DNA of 64,000 nucleotides from Puccinia triticina (Eukaryota; Basidiomycota; Pucciniomycetes; Pucciniales; Pucciniaceae). The translations under genes were made by a program, and so were the position numbers. The notes under the pieces are model-generated. The model made no database searches and was not told the DNA's origin. It saw only the letters and a program-made list of their open reading frames with translations. The stretch's first letter is position 1, and every line of letters begins with the position of its first letter. The stretch lies in contig NC_070564.1 in assembly GCF_026914185.1 (NCBI RefSeq), positions 2,170,001 through 2,234,000 of the forward strand, in the 5' to 3' direction. Shown one piece after another: positions 33,801 through 43,089 of this stretch.

Positions 33801-34037
33801 GTAAGGATCTCTGGAGAGTGGTGGCCTTGATAATGGGGGATTGAGAGATAATGGCATTGGTTGGTTTACTGGTTTTATTTTTTTTAGAGTTGATTTATAT
33901 TTTGCTGAATGAGTGTCTACAGTTTGTTGCTTTTGGTTGTTTTCCAGGGTTGCAGTTGTAAGGGAAGGGAACTGAAAACCTGGTCTCAATCTAAAAAATT
34001 TACCAGTCCAGAATTGGAAGGTATGCTGGTTTCCCAC
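30867..34037 (-). CDS. gypsy Pol: reverse transcriptase, RNase H, integrase
   Basis: Uninterrupted 1056-codon frame, -1 relative to gag; its own ATG at 34037 is probably not used. RT has LRIVHDLQKLNKVT, GLGDIMGGYDE and the active-site FVDDGG (about 310). RNase H has KLSVDSSVIAAGAVLTQ and ESKYSQSKLELCGV, ending at LPDGLSRRP (about 480-630). Integrase has the HHCC finger (HESLGHRG ... CETCQKR), the DDE core (VSLDTVH, TVDGGSEFG, YYPEANGMVERGHQ) and a C-terminal GPY/F-type module (WNGPYRIKAQNPGGSY). The second position of the RT box is Val-Asp-Asp preceded by Phe, within normal variation. All catalytic residues are present. Confidence 0.93.
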   Translation of the reverse strand: MGNQHTFQFWTGKFFRLRPGFQFPSLTTATLENNQKQQTVDTHSAKYKSTLKKIKPVNQPMPLSLNPPLSRPPLSRDPYLTPLSPFPPPFTPTSKITQERLDLINFGPPGWLSPQEYLLLVWVIVIRQGALAFVETERGLLKHTYGQPYIIPVIPHEPWQQKPIPIPAPIKDQVIELVRERLSTGLYEQSFSSYSSPIFCVKKQDGKLRIVHDLQKLNKVTIKDAGLPPKTEELIESFTGRACYGLGDIMGGYDERELAPESRPLTTFETPLGRFQLTRLPQGAANSVAVYQAQMMWILQDELPQHMGIFVDDGGIKGPTSDYNEETLKDNPQIRRFIYEYAITLERILFRIEEAGLTISGKKFACCVPALDLVGHVVCKEGRRISIKKLNKIETWPTPTTPSDVRGFLGICVYVRMFIKNYSTLTAPLRRLTRKDSSWDWTEDCQDAFEDLKRIVGTDITLKKLDYGPDAGLIKLSVDSSVIAAGAVLTQQDSDGLDRPVLYESVVFSPRESKYSQSKLELCGVAKILKKLQTKLWGQHFQLRVDAQCLIGMINNPSLPNAPMNRWIGFIQLFSYDLVHTPGKTFTLPDGLSRRPPDSDEDDCPSFDEDETWIKPHPGFGTKHSSFGLLLGTSAKLGEGVSNLQQGIWKHLQEYLSTMNKPPGCSSLEFKQILHKSANFFLSNEVLHRINKPFSQIVVTSPSAQKSILNSLHESLGHRGIAETYRRIKLRFWWPGLKRGVTKWVQSCETCQKRSSKLPMEPKKRTGAATIFGRVSLDTVHIKAGKWKYLVIARDDLSGWVEAVGLEKIQAKKISQWFLDNWIYRYGAPWSVTVDGGSEFGQQFQKSLLESGIKIKVTTPYYPEANGMVERGHQAIKDTLVKLCGKEGKKWRNYLPLVLFADRISTKRSTGYSPYELVLGQPPILPIDLELETFFGVDWSKVESTQDLLLARTQQLENRDNILQQAHQQLMDSRKNSVDYWNKKKTSRQPLKKGQLVVVYNKSLDSQFGKLFENKWNGPYRIKAQNPGGSYILEELDGTELARRFAATHVKEYHSR
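32120..32147 (-). promoter_or_regulatory. internal (central) polypurine tract
   Basis: The sense strand has CTGGGGACA, six variable bases, then AAGTTGGGGGAGG, inside pol between RNase H and integrase. Exactly the same two blocks with the same spacing form the 3' tract (28072-28099). It also encodes protein here (SAKLGEGV), so the repetition is not simply homologous coding sequence. Confidence 0.6.
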
Positions 34038-36484
34038 TTCTGATTACTGGGGAGTATGATTGGAACCAAAAAAGTCTGACCAGCTGAATCCATGATTGAA
34101 AGTGCTTCTCCTCTGGCTCCATTGTAGTTGATGTTAGCTGAGACATCCATCAAGAAAGGCTTTCCAATAATCATCTGAACTGGTCCTTTGGCTACCCAGA
34201 AATGAACTGTCCTGACTACTTTCCCAATGGTTACCTCCACATCTTCAGCAATTCCAGGTATATCAGTAAGGTGGCCTCCAATTCCTTTGAGCTTCATAGA
34301 TTTAGCAGTGAGTACCAATCCAAGTTTATGTGCAAGAGTTTCAGGAATAATGTTGACCATAGAGCCAGTATCCAAAAGTGCTTGATGTTTCTCTCCTCCA
34401 ATAGTGATGGTGATGTATCCAAGGGGGCAGGAGTAGTGAGTAGTGGGTTGCTCCTGTGCTGGTTCTTCTTCATCCTCCATGTCTGTGAAGTTTGCTGATT
34501 TGACACCATCCAATGAGACCCTTCTTTTGGTTATCTTCTTCCTGATACAGTCAGTAACTCCTGGTGATATAGCAAAGATTTCTCCAAAGGCCAACTCCAT
34601 CTTTCCTGCAGTCATCATCCTACTAGCCACTTCCTCTTCAATTCCTGGGTACTCCTTGGCCAAAGTCTTTTCCAAATAGGTTTTCTTAACTGGTTTGTCC
34701 TTAGGTGCAGTGGTTGAATCCTTGTCCTTATCCTGGAATCTGACTTGAGGGGAGCCTTTTGAAGTAGGGGATTTGGAAGCACTAGGAGTGGGGGGCTGTG
34801 TCATGTGAAGTAAGTCCTCTGTATCCATGTCCATTAGGTCCTGTTTTTCCTTTCTGATCCTTTTGTCTGACTTGGCTGATTCCTCTTCATCCTGATCCTT
34901 AGAGTTGTTTCTGGTCCTCTTTCCAAGGTCTGCTTCATAACTATGGGTTTGATAATAGACTGGGTCCTCCTCTAGTTGGCCAAAAGAAGATGTGAGCTTA
35001 GTTTTAGAGTACTCTTCCACTGGGGTTCTGATTGGTCTGCTTGGAATCCATGGAATAACTGATTTGTCTGGAAGTTTGTAATCTCTTCCATCCTTGATAA
35101 CAGCACCACTAGACATGTCCTGGGCAAGTTGAGAGCAGCTGTTGGTTCCATGGGTTTCCTGATGACAATAATAGCATTTGAATGGCCAGGTCCTAGCAGG
35201 TTTGCCCATGTGGGGAGGTAGTCCTTTGCCAGCAGTGAGAGATGCAAGTTGTTTGGTAAGGAGTTCCACTTGTTTGTCCAGAGAAGTAGAAGCAGTAGGG
35301 GCAGCTCCCTGAGTAGCAGGTGTGGGTTTGGAGGTCCTAGGTGAGTTGTCCAAAGTGAATTTCTCTTCTGCCCTCCATTCAGTCCTTCTGTTGACCACTG
35401 ATCTTGAGTAAACTTCCTGGTGAATGTAGGTAAGAAGAGTTTCAGTGTCTGGCAAGATATCACCTCCGTCCTTTGAGGCTAGCATTTGATTGTCCTTCAT
35501 CAAGCTCCTAGTAACCCTTTGATCCAGATCCTTGTGAAGAGTTTCCAAAAGAAGGTGTCTGAATTCCTCCAGGCTGGTACTGTACCCCATTCTTACCAAG
35601 TAGTGAGTGATGGTTTCAAACTTGTTTCTGAATGTGTTGAAGGTTTCCAAGGTGCTGATTCCTCCATCCTGGGCAGATTTGTAGACTAGTTTCCTGAGAT
35701 CCTCCCTGGTATATCTGACCAATGGCTGAGAAGTTCCAAACCTGGTGAGTAGCTGTTTCTTCAGGGTTTCCCAATCCAAGTTTTCATGGCCTGACATGTC
35801 TTCCACTTCATCCTTAAGGTCCAACCCTTTGATAAAAGCAATGATTTGTCCAGCCAGTTCCTTAGAGTTAGCACCATCATCTCTTCCAGCACTTTCATAC
35901 CTTCTAATGAATTTCTCCACAGGCATGTTGGTTCCATCAAAGAAGAGCTCTTTGTCCATGGGTTTGATCTTTACTCCTCTGCTGACAGGATCCTGATACC
36001 TAGGCATAGCTGGTTCCTTATTTAAAAAGTGAGTGTTGGACCTGGTGGAGTGTGTTGAGTCGTCCCTTTGGCTCTGGAACCTAGGAAAGCGGGGTGGTGG
36101 TGCATCTAAATCTTCTGAATCTTCTGAAGGCTGATTGGTATCTCTATATCCTGTGTATCTAGGGATACTGGAAGTCTGAGGTCCAGGTGGAGGTCTGTAA
36201 GAACTGGAGTTGACTTGTGGAGTAGAAGAACCCTGGGGATCTGGAGCATTGGAAGAAGCCTGTGGACCTGGAGCATTGGAAGAAGCCTGTGGACCTGGAG
36301 CATTGGAAGAAGCCTGTGGACCTGGACCAGTAGAAGAAGGTTGGTAACCTGGACCAGTGGGAGGAACCTGAGTCTGACCAGCATTGGAAGTGGTGGAGTC
36401 CTGAACTGCAGCGTTACTGGAAGGATCCACTGGAGGGTAAAGACTGGGAGCAACATTGGTGTTGGGAGATCCTTGGGCAGACAT
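33986..36484 (-). CDS. gypsy Gag plus aspartic protease
   Basis: An ATG at 36484 opens 832 codons. A Pro/Ser/Gly-rich N-terminus contains three tandem nine-residue repeats (SSNAPGPQA type, about 36240-36310). The capsid-like middle is followed by one CCHC zinc knuckle, CYYCHQETHGTNSC (about residues 431-445), a charged Lys/Glu stretch, and a retropepsin with LLDTGSMVNIIP (about 700) and the distal IIGKPFL. Having protease in the Gag frame is common in Ty3/gypsy elements. The frame ends 52 bases inside the start of pol, and a slippery site lies just before the stop, so this product is made alone or extended into Pol. Confidence 0.92.
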   Translation of the reverse strand: MSAQGSPNTNVAPSLYPPVDPSSNAAVQDSTTSNAGQTQVPPTGPGYQPSSTGPGPQASSNAPGPQASSNAPGPQASSNAPDPQGSSTPQVNSSSYRPPPGPQTSSIPRYTGYRDTNQPSEDSEDLDAPPPRFPRFQSQRDDSTHSTRSNTHFLNKEPAMPRYQDPVSRGVKIKPMDKELFFDGTNMPVEKFIRRYESAGRDDGANSKELAGQIIAFIKGLDLKDEVEDMSGHENLDWETLKKQLLTRFGTSQPLVRYTREDLRKLVYKSAQDGGISTLETFNTFRNKFETITHYLVRMGYSTSLEEFRHLLLETLHKDLDQRVTRSLMKDNQMLASKDGGDILPDTETLLTYIHQEVYSRSVVNRRTEWRAEEKFTLDNSPRTSKPTPATQGAAPTASTSLDKQVELLTKQLASLTAGKGLPPHMGKPARTWPFKCYYCHQETHGTNSCSQLAQDMSSGAVIKDGRDYKLPDKSVIPWIPSRPIRTPVEEYSKTKLTSSFGQLEEDPVYYQTHSYEADLGKRTRNNSKDQDEEESAKSDKRIRKEKQDLMDMDTEDLLHMTQPPTPSASKSPTSKGSPQVRFQDKDKDSTTAPKDKPVKKTYLEKTLAKEYPGIEEEVASRMMTAGKMELAFGEIFAISPGVTDCIRKKITKRRVSLDGVKSANFTDMEDEEEPAQEQPTTHYSCPLGYITITIGGEKHQALLDTGSMVNIIPETLAHKLGLVLTAKSMKLKGIGGHLTDIPGIAEDVEVTIGKVVRTVHFWVAKGPVQMIIGKPFLMDVSANINYNGARGEALSIMDSAGQTFLVPIILPSNQKWETSIPSNSGLVNFLD
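33992..33998 (-). promoter_or_regulatory. -1 ribosomal frameshift site U UUU UUA
   Basis: In the gag frame the sense strand reads GTA AAT TTT TTA GAT TGA. The heptamer T TTT TTA has exactly the X XXY YYZ phasing needed for -1 slippage, two codons before the gag stop. After slippage reading continues as FFRLRPGFQ, the pol frame, which is -1 relative to gag. A downstream stimulatory structure was not verified. Confidence 0.75.
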
Positions 36485-36690
36485 GATTGAAGCAGATAAG
36501 TTGAATCTAAACCTGAAAGGTGTTGAAGGTTGATAATGGAGATGCTGATAGTGTTACTGTTGGTTGAAGTTGATTCTAAAAGCAGGGAGTTGATTTATAA
36601 AGAAAGGAGTATGAGGAGTGTAGGTAAAAGTAGTATGTAGCTGATGGTAAGAGTGTTACTAGAGCTGAAGATATCTGAAGTATAGAAAAG

Positions 36691-36707
36691 CCACTGTTGG
36701 GACACCA
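36691..36707 (-). promoter_or_regulatory. gypsy primer-binding site
   Basis: Two bases after the 5' LTR the sense strand reads TGGTGTCCCAACAGTGG. A TGG start this close to the LTR is the standard complement of a tRNA 3' CCA end, so minus-strand synthesis is probably primed by a tRNA ending CTGTTGGGACACCA. The tRNA was not identified. Confidence 0.7.
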
Positions 36708-36709
36708 CT

Positions 36710-37598
36710 TGTGGAACTACTCAAAGGGGAGAATAGAGCTTGGAAGGGAAATGGATAGCAACAATAGTACTAATGTAAGCTATGCAAGGGTGCTGATGAG
36801 GCTGCCTTCCTGACTAATGCTGAGGGGATGAGAGTAACACTAAGAAAAAGAAGAAAAGGTGTGGCTGATTTCTGCTTGATCTTAGGAGCTAGTACTATGA
36901 GCTTAACTACTGACTACTGAGGGTAAGAGAGTTGGAGGAGTGATGAGAGTGGGGAATGCAATGGCAAGGTTCAATAGCAATGGGTTCAGGAGCAACTGCA
37001 CTGATATCAATGGGTGATGAGTAATTTCTAACTTATAATTTCTGTATATAGAATTCTGCATAAGGTATAAGTGAGGAGGGAAGGACAGTTCTTATATGAA
37101 AGGAGGGATGAGCACAGACAATGAAGAGTTCTGGCTATGGGAAGAAAGGTTGTGCAAATAGGGAAAATTGATGTGAACATAGTAACAACTTGTAATGATG
37201 AGCACTCCTGGAAAGGGTAAGCACAAATCCAAATGATGTAATGTATACAATAGCCATAGTACATAATGAGAAATGTATGTAAAGGGTTTAGTATGTGAAA
37301 GTAATTATGTAAAAGGAATGTACTGTAATGATTCAAGTAAGTTACTAATGAATTGAGTATTGTAACTGATTAAGACTGTAGGTTGTCTGTAGGTCTTATA
37401 TCCTCTATAACTACTGAACCATTGAAGATAAGGGGGTACTATGTAGGAGTGACTATATGTGAAATTTGGCGTAGAATCTGAATATGTAATAATAATAAGG
37501 TATTTGTGAAGGGTGAAGGGGAGATGGGCTATGTAATGATGAATATATGTAAAAAGAAGCAATAAAATACTACTTATGGTTTGGAATGGAGCACCACA
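36710..37598 (-). repeat. gypsy 5' LTR
   Basis: Second copy of the 889-bp LTR, preceding gag in the sense direction. It is followed on the plus strand by the duplicated target CCGT. Confidence 0.93.
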
Positions 37599-37602
37599 CC
37601 GT

Positions 37603-38150
37603 CTACCACAGCGGAACACAAAATGACTTAATCTTTTGGCAGTTTAGCTCTCTTCCAATAATCCCTGAAGATGAAGAAGATGAGGGAATGTGGTATGCTG
37701 TGAATAAAAGCATGGATGTGGTCTTTGGTGTTGAAAACTGCAAATAAAATCTCTGGCGTGTAAAGTTTGGCATTGAAGTTGTGCTTGAGTACTTGAAGAA
37801 AGCTTGTGGTCACCCCTCTTGGAATGCGGACGAGCTCCCAATTCAAACAGTCACAATTGATCTTTTGTGGTTTTTAATCTATTTGTTTTTCTTTTTTTTT
37901 TTGACTTAAAATGCTCCAGCTGCCTATAAGATGCTATGCAGTGAAAAGAACGGCAAGCTGGCTGCGCAAGAAGGCCCGCTGTGGGGTTTCTGGGCCAAGC
38001 AAAAGGGTACTCACCAAATTTGTATGGATTTTTGGGCAGAACCCTGAGGCCACGCACAAAACCGGTATGAATGCCTTGTGAAAATGTATGAATTTTGGCC
38101 AAATCTTGGATTTTTGGTTACCCACCTCTATAGGGGGTTTCCAGGGTCCT
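37603..38150. other. right interior and right end of element E
   Basis: A minus-strand frame at 37628-37846 (about 72 residues, ending FFIFRDYWKRAKLPKD) has a coding look but no recognised motif and starts without ATG. It could be a terminal exon of a gene disrupted by the transposons. The remainder to 38150 is subterminal repeat of element E. Confidence 0.35.
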
Positions 38151-38470
38151 AACCTAGCTCCCCAACCCCGCGTAGCAAGATTGTATTTTAGGTACATTTT
38201 CTTTGTCAATTCTAGCGCTCATTTGCTGCAAACTTTTCTAGTTTGATCGGCTCAGTTTCAGCAGAACATGCTGGAGAAAAGAGTAGATCTTCTTCTATCC
38301 CCATTTCCCCCCCCCCCCCCCATGCAGGTTTGACTATAGAGGGAACTATGGAAGCTGAGTTGGTGAGCACACACCGTGGAAGGATGTTGAAATAGGTTGA
38401 GATTATCTTTTTTGGAAGCAAATCATAAAGGTTGGAATCCTTCCGCCCAAAGTTGGAAGATGTCGATAGA

Positions 38471-38547
38471 CCGCGATTCTCCCTCCTGCCGCTCGCTTCG
38501 CGAGTCAGACGCCCGCAGCAGCGAGGGACTTGGAGTTCGAATCGCGG
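38471..38547. repeat. 9-bp hairpin in the leader of the ecd gene
   Basis: CCGCGATTC (38471-38479) is complementary to GAATCGCGG (38539-38547). It lies about 35 bases before the ATG at 38583, so it would fold in the 5' leader if transcribed. Confidence 0.5.
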
Positions 38548-38582
38548 CCCAGCTCATCCTTGGACCTGCGTAACTTGAACCA

Positions 38583-41512
38583 ATGATGCCCGAGCCAATC
38601 GATCCCTCTGAAGTAATATCCTTACTCCAACAATCTAGCGATGGCCTCGAGGATGATACTTGCAAGTTCTCGATTTACTCAGCGGGAAACCAAGCGTCTG
38701 CCATCCAAGCCGAATTGGAAACCTACTGGGGAACTGAACATTTCAAGTATTCTTCAAGCAAGACCGAATTCATATGGCATAGTGGAAATCCGCCCGACTT
38801 GAAATCGATTGTCCCATCCCAGCTCGATGGCACCTTACGTTACGGAATCTCGCTGCAGGATGAATGGTTCCTGGTTTGGTGTTTGTTCGAAATTAGCAAA
38901 ACTTTTGATTGCCAAATTCAGGTCCATGATAACGATGGCGAATTTCTCCTGATTGAGGCGGCCGACAATCTCCCCAAATGGCTCACTCCTGATCTGGCGA
39001 AAGGACGAGTTAAGTCCCGCCTTTTAAGAAACTCTACTCACTAGTCGCCGTAGTGAAGTAAACTAATCTGTCTCATAACCATCAACAGGTTTGGATTCAA
39101 GAAGGATCTCTCCATCTAATTCCTTTAGCGGCAAATCCATATGTACAAGCTGGTCTGCCAACCCAGGTGGCATTGGAAATCCTTCGCGCGAGATCTCATT
39201 CAACTGTGGCTTCAGCATCAATCAACACTACTATTCTTGATCGCATTCGCGGAGCATCACCCCAAGTGCTCACTGAGAGCCACCTTTTTAACACGGAAGC
39301 CTACCTTCATATTAGCATAGCCAAGGCCCTTCAAACTGATCCAAATCTCATAGGTTTAGCCGTCAAAGCATTCTGCGAGAAAGACGCGGATAGTTTCAAA
39401 GTGAGTTAACAAATGTATGGTTTAAGTCGATTTTCACCAGCCTATGGATTGCTGATCGTTTTTTGTTCTTCTTTGGTTTAGGCATGCCGAGAAATGATTC
39501 GATTCCCACCTCTGACTCCCTGCAACCCTAGCACCGATGACAACGAGGTTGCGAAATCTTTAGCGACTAACTGGCCTTATTGCTTGATTCGAATGACTCG
39601 GCCGCTATATGCTGTTTTATTGAACCATGAGACGACGTTTCACCCACCCAAGCCATTTGAAAAAGTGGGCTGGATGGATGTGGCTAGGGAGGACAGCGTT
39701 GAATGGAAAAGGAGATTGGTCGGGATGAAGATTTCGTGCGGGTTTGAGATGTCGCTATCGACAGTTCATTCGAGTCGAACGACTTGCGATCCCATGTTCA
39801 ATGGCCGTTCTCGTAGATATCAGAGCTACCTTGATAAACTCCAGAAGGCCGGCTATTTTCAAGGAGAGGTCGAGGGTAGCACGAAATGGGTTGAACTTGA
39901 ATCGATTGCCAAGAAGGCCTACGCAGACAGCCTCAAACCGAATGATATCATCACTCGATTCGATTCTGCCGTCGGACAGTCTCATCTATCCGATAGTCAC
40001 AGCACCTCACTTGACTGCAAAGGAGAATCTGACGAATGGCTGGACCTAAATGAAGAACAACTCAAAGCTCTACTGAAGGAAGGGGATCCCCATTCAATGC
40101 CGCTTGGCTCATCGTCTATAGAAACACAGGAACAGGAGAGTGATGGTGAAATAAAGAAGATGTCATCCTTTGCTACTCAAATGGAGAAGTTTGTGGACGG
40201 ACAAGGAAGCTTAGAGGGTGCTTTACATTCTGACGATGAAATGACAGATGATTCGGCTGACACTAGCGCAGAGGATTCTGAGCAAGAAGAGCTACGTGCA
40301 GACATCTTTCCTAGTCGACGCAAGAATGCCAAGAGAGCCTACAAAGGTCCTACTCGAAAGTCTGATGGCGAATATGATGACGAAACGAAAGAAAGACTGG
40401 CCACGCTGGTACCAGGTCTAACTGATGCTGAATGGGGACAGTCGTCCGAAAAGACCACCCAGTCATATGCCGATCCGCCCTTGGTTAATGATTCACAACC
40501 AACCAACGCCTCAGATAAAATCAATGCGACCACTAGAAATAAAAAGCCATTACCTAAACTAACCAAACAATCGTACGATGGGGTGTGCGAGGAAGCGTCG
40601 GAGGAAGATTCAGATAGCGACGATTCAAACACCCCCAGCGGAATGGAAAAGCAAGTTAATGCTGAAGTGGTAGAAGACATCGACATGGATGAAGAGCGGG
40701 ATGATTTTCTCAAATTTGCGCAGGAAGCGCTCGGGTTGACAGGCGCACAATACGAAGCTATCTTGGATAGTCGTAGGGAAAGAGGGGGTCAGCCGTTCCT
40801 CCTCTCAGTTTCCCTATACCCAAAACTGATTATTTTATCTCCTCTTTCTTATCAATTAGCCTACGTACCACCCACATCAAAAGTCTCGCAGAAAGAAAGC
40901 CGTCCAAAGAAAACTCCTCATACCGATTTGGCCCCAGATACTTTGATGGCCTCGAAAGGCGCCAACACACGATCTTCAGTATCGAAAGGAAAACAGCCTG
41001 AACGCACAGTTCGTTTTGAAGCCGACAAGCCGACAGACGAAGATGAGCATCAACCGATGAGTTCATCGGATGACGAAGACCAGATGACAGAAGATAAGAA
41101 GGGGAATGTGGATCTGGACACGTTTGATAAACTGATGAACCGGATGGACGAAGAGCTCCGAAAGAAACGCGGCAAACGAATGGGGGAAAAGGGTGGGCCG
41201 ATTCCGGCAGACCCCCTTGGGCCCGACCTGGGCGGCGGGTCCCGATCGGGGATGAAAGATCTATCAGACGATTCCGATGACTCAGACGTGGAGATGGACG
41301 ACATCGACCGGGCCATCCACAGCGAACTGGCTGACTTGATGAACCAATCCGGCGTCCAGTTGGACGGTCAATCCCATGATCAGCCCAACTATTCCGTCAT
41401 CTCCAATTTCCTCGAGAGCTTTAAATCTCAGGTCGGCTTGCCCGGTCCCGTCGGTAACATGGCCGGTCGAATCGGATTCGATTTCTTTCCTTCAAAGGAT
41501 AAAAAACCTTAG
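38583..41512 (+). CDS. ecd: SGT1/Ecdysoneless (Ecd) family protein
   Basis: Exons 38583-39008, 39089-39400 and 39482-41512 join in phase; an in-frame intron at 40788-40859 is probable, giving 898 residues (922 if retained). The N-terminal half shows family blocks: FSIYSAGN, ETYWGTEHFKYSSSKTEFIW, LDGTLRYGISLQDEWFLVWCLFEIS, FLLIEAADNLPKWL, VWIQEGSLHLIPLA and YLHISIAKAL. The C-terminal half is acidic and disordered with DSDDSD-type casein kinase 2-like sites. Ecd proteins are linked to pre-mRNA splicing (PRP8 complexes) and cell-cycle control in animals; the yeast SGT1 name came from suppression of a gcr2 mutant. This is not the co-chaperone SGT1. The first ATG of the ATGATG pair is chosen. Confidence 0.9.
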
Positions 41513-42934
41513 CCTGCCCCTTCATAATGCTCTCTTTGTTGATACCCTTCGAATACCATTCATGCAAAAGCAGAATATTGTATCCTGTGCACCATATGCT
41601 TGATAGACTGCGTGGCGCGCGAGCTGGTCGCACAGAAATGGCCCCAAGACTGATTGGACAAACGGGCCCGACTGGTCGTTGGCTCAGTGCTGGTACTCAG
41701 AAACGAGAGGGCTATTGAGGTGGGTGGGGGCAGCTTCGGAGCAAGAATATGTCCTCCGGCCCCGGGTCAAGATCACCGGCCGCGGCATAGCAGACAACCG
41801 GACTTCGACATGTGACTGGGGGCACTTCGGACAGCAAACACGTATCAGACTCAACACAGCCGCTGTTCCGTCTTTCCTGCCCCGAGGCCAGCTTGTGTCC
41901 ATCAGAATGAAGCTTCCCTGATCAAGGGGCTCCGTCATCAATCAACCCTGGCCCGTCTGCTTGATTATTGTGGGAGCATAGTAGCTGGCAAATGGAAAAC
42001 TTCGGATTCGACAAACATGCTCATCAAGGGAGAACGCTCTTTTAGTCAGTGGAGCGAACAATTCTACTATAATTTGTAGATAGCTTAGCGGGATTGACCA
42101 CCATCATGCCCACCGGCCTGGTCATACTGATTCCAATAGCCCACCACCACCGCTCCTGGATCGAAACGTGCTCGTAATCCATATGTATGCCATGTGCTCA
42201 TATAAGGAGGGCCAGCGTTGTACCAGACCGAGCATAACTAAACCACTCGAGTGGAGGGCAGCCCAGTCTTAGGAAGGGATTGCTTCGCGACCAGCCAAAT
42301 GCTGCACGTGCCCGCAGGAGGATAAGGGACACGTCAGCTACTATGACACGACTAACTGTAGATAGACAGTTTGCAATGTTATGGCCTCCAACTCGAACAC
42401 CTTGTGCTAAGTTCGGCACCAGACTAGCTTGCTGTGCATCGACACTGAAACACGTCGCGTCGTGTCTATGTACCAAACTCATTTGCTCAGGATCCGAGAT
42501 GCGTGCCGCTGGATCACTGTACGTGCACGAAGATTATAAAGATAGCACAGATATATAGCACCTGTTGGCAGTGAGACTTGATTATGTATTTCCCCCACGG
42601 AAATCCCCTCAGGCGCTCACAAATGGCAACTGCATTCATGTATAGCATTTTCCGGAGATCATGATAAGCCTTCTCTACTTACAGTGTGAACCAGACAATG
42701 GCGCGCCAGATCTAACACGAGTCTGGAACCCGACTTTTGTAATAATCAATGATGGCATGTGCTGGTTTGCTGTGTGATGTGCTGGCCCTGGAGCACTCGG
42801 TCCAGCTCGGTTCTCCCCAGTGGCCTCCACGATCTGCATGCGTTTCAGCGCCGACGTTGTCGTATCCCCGACGCTTCTATCTTCTCATTCATCGGCATCT
42901 CGTCTTGGAACAACGCGCCCGCAGAGAAAAAGAC
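41513..42934. other. intergenic, no gene recognised
   Basis: Both strands were checked; the open frames present lack motifs and splice structure. The sequence is of mixed composition and probably contains the 3' flank of ecd and the promoter region of the next gene. Confidence 0.4.
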
Positions 42935-42941
42935 TATAAAA
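42935..42941 (+). promoter_or_regulatory. TATA box
   Basis: TATAAAA lies about 150 bases before the proposed start at 43090, a good distance for a fungal core promoter. It supports exon 1 of the following gene. Confidence 0.5.
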
Positions 42942-43089
42942 ACTGCAGCTTTTCTTGCTCCAGAGTGCTGCTCCAGCTCACCAATTCTCTTGTGGACTCT
43001 GTCATCACATATTCCTTAATACATCAAATTCAATCCTTTGGGGTCATTATTAAAATTCGGTCCTGGAATTCAGGCAATTGTCATCTGCG

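Larger units (their letters stand above)
27182..37598 (-). mobile_element. Ty3/gypsy LTR retrotransposon, apparently intact
   Basis: Two 889-bp LTRs (27182-28070 and 36710-37598) differ at about six positions by eye. CCGT flanks both ends (27178-27181 and 37599-37602). On the minus strand the order is LTR, primer site, gag-protease (36484-33986), pol (34037-30867), a 2.8-kb region carrying an opposite-strand gene, polypurine tract, LTR. The domain order RT, RNase H, integrase defines Ty3/gypsy. Open frames, near-identical LTRs and matching flanks indicate a recent insertion that may still be functional. Confidence 0.95.
25682..38150. mobile_element. element E: 39-bp terminal inverted repeats, 8-bp target duplication, split by gypsy
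   Basis: AACCTAGC at 25674-25681 and 38151-38158 flanks perfect 39-bp inverted ends that start AGGACCCTGGAAACCCCC. Without the gypsy insertion (27182-37598 plus a 4-bp duplication) E is about 2.05 kb. Near both ends lie GTATGAAT-type repeats and the block AAAAGGGTACTCACCAAAT (25746-25764 and 38002-38020), possible subterminal transposase sites. An 8-bp duplication fits hAT or Mutator-like elements. No transposase motif is seen, so it is probably non-autonomous. Confidence 0.82.

Noticed and set aside
38455..38550. Possible tRNA around GAGTTCGAATC
   Set aside because: The T-loop-like bases lack a proper 5-bp T-stem; the visible pairing is a simple 9-bp hairpin in the ecd leader.
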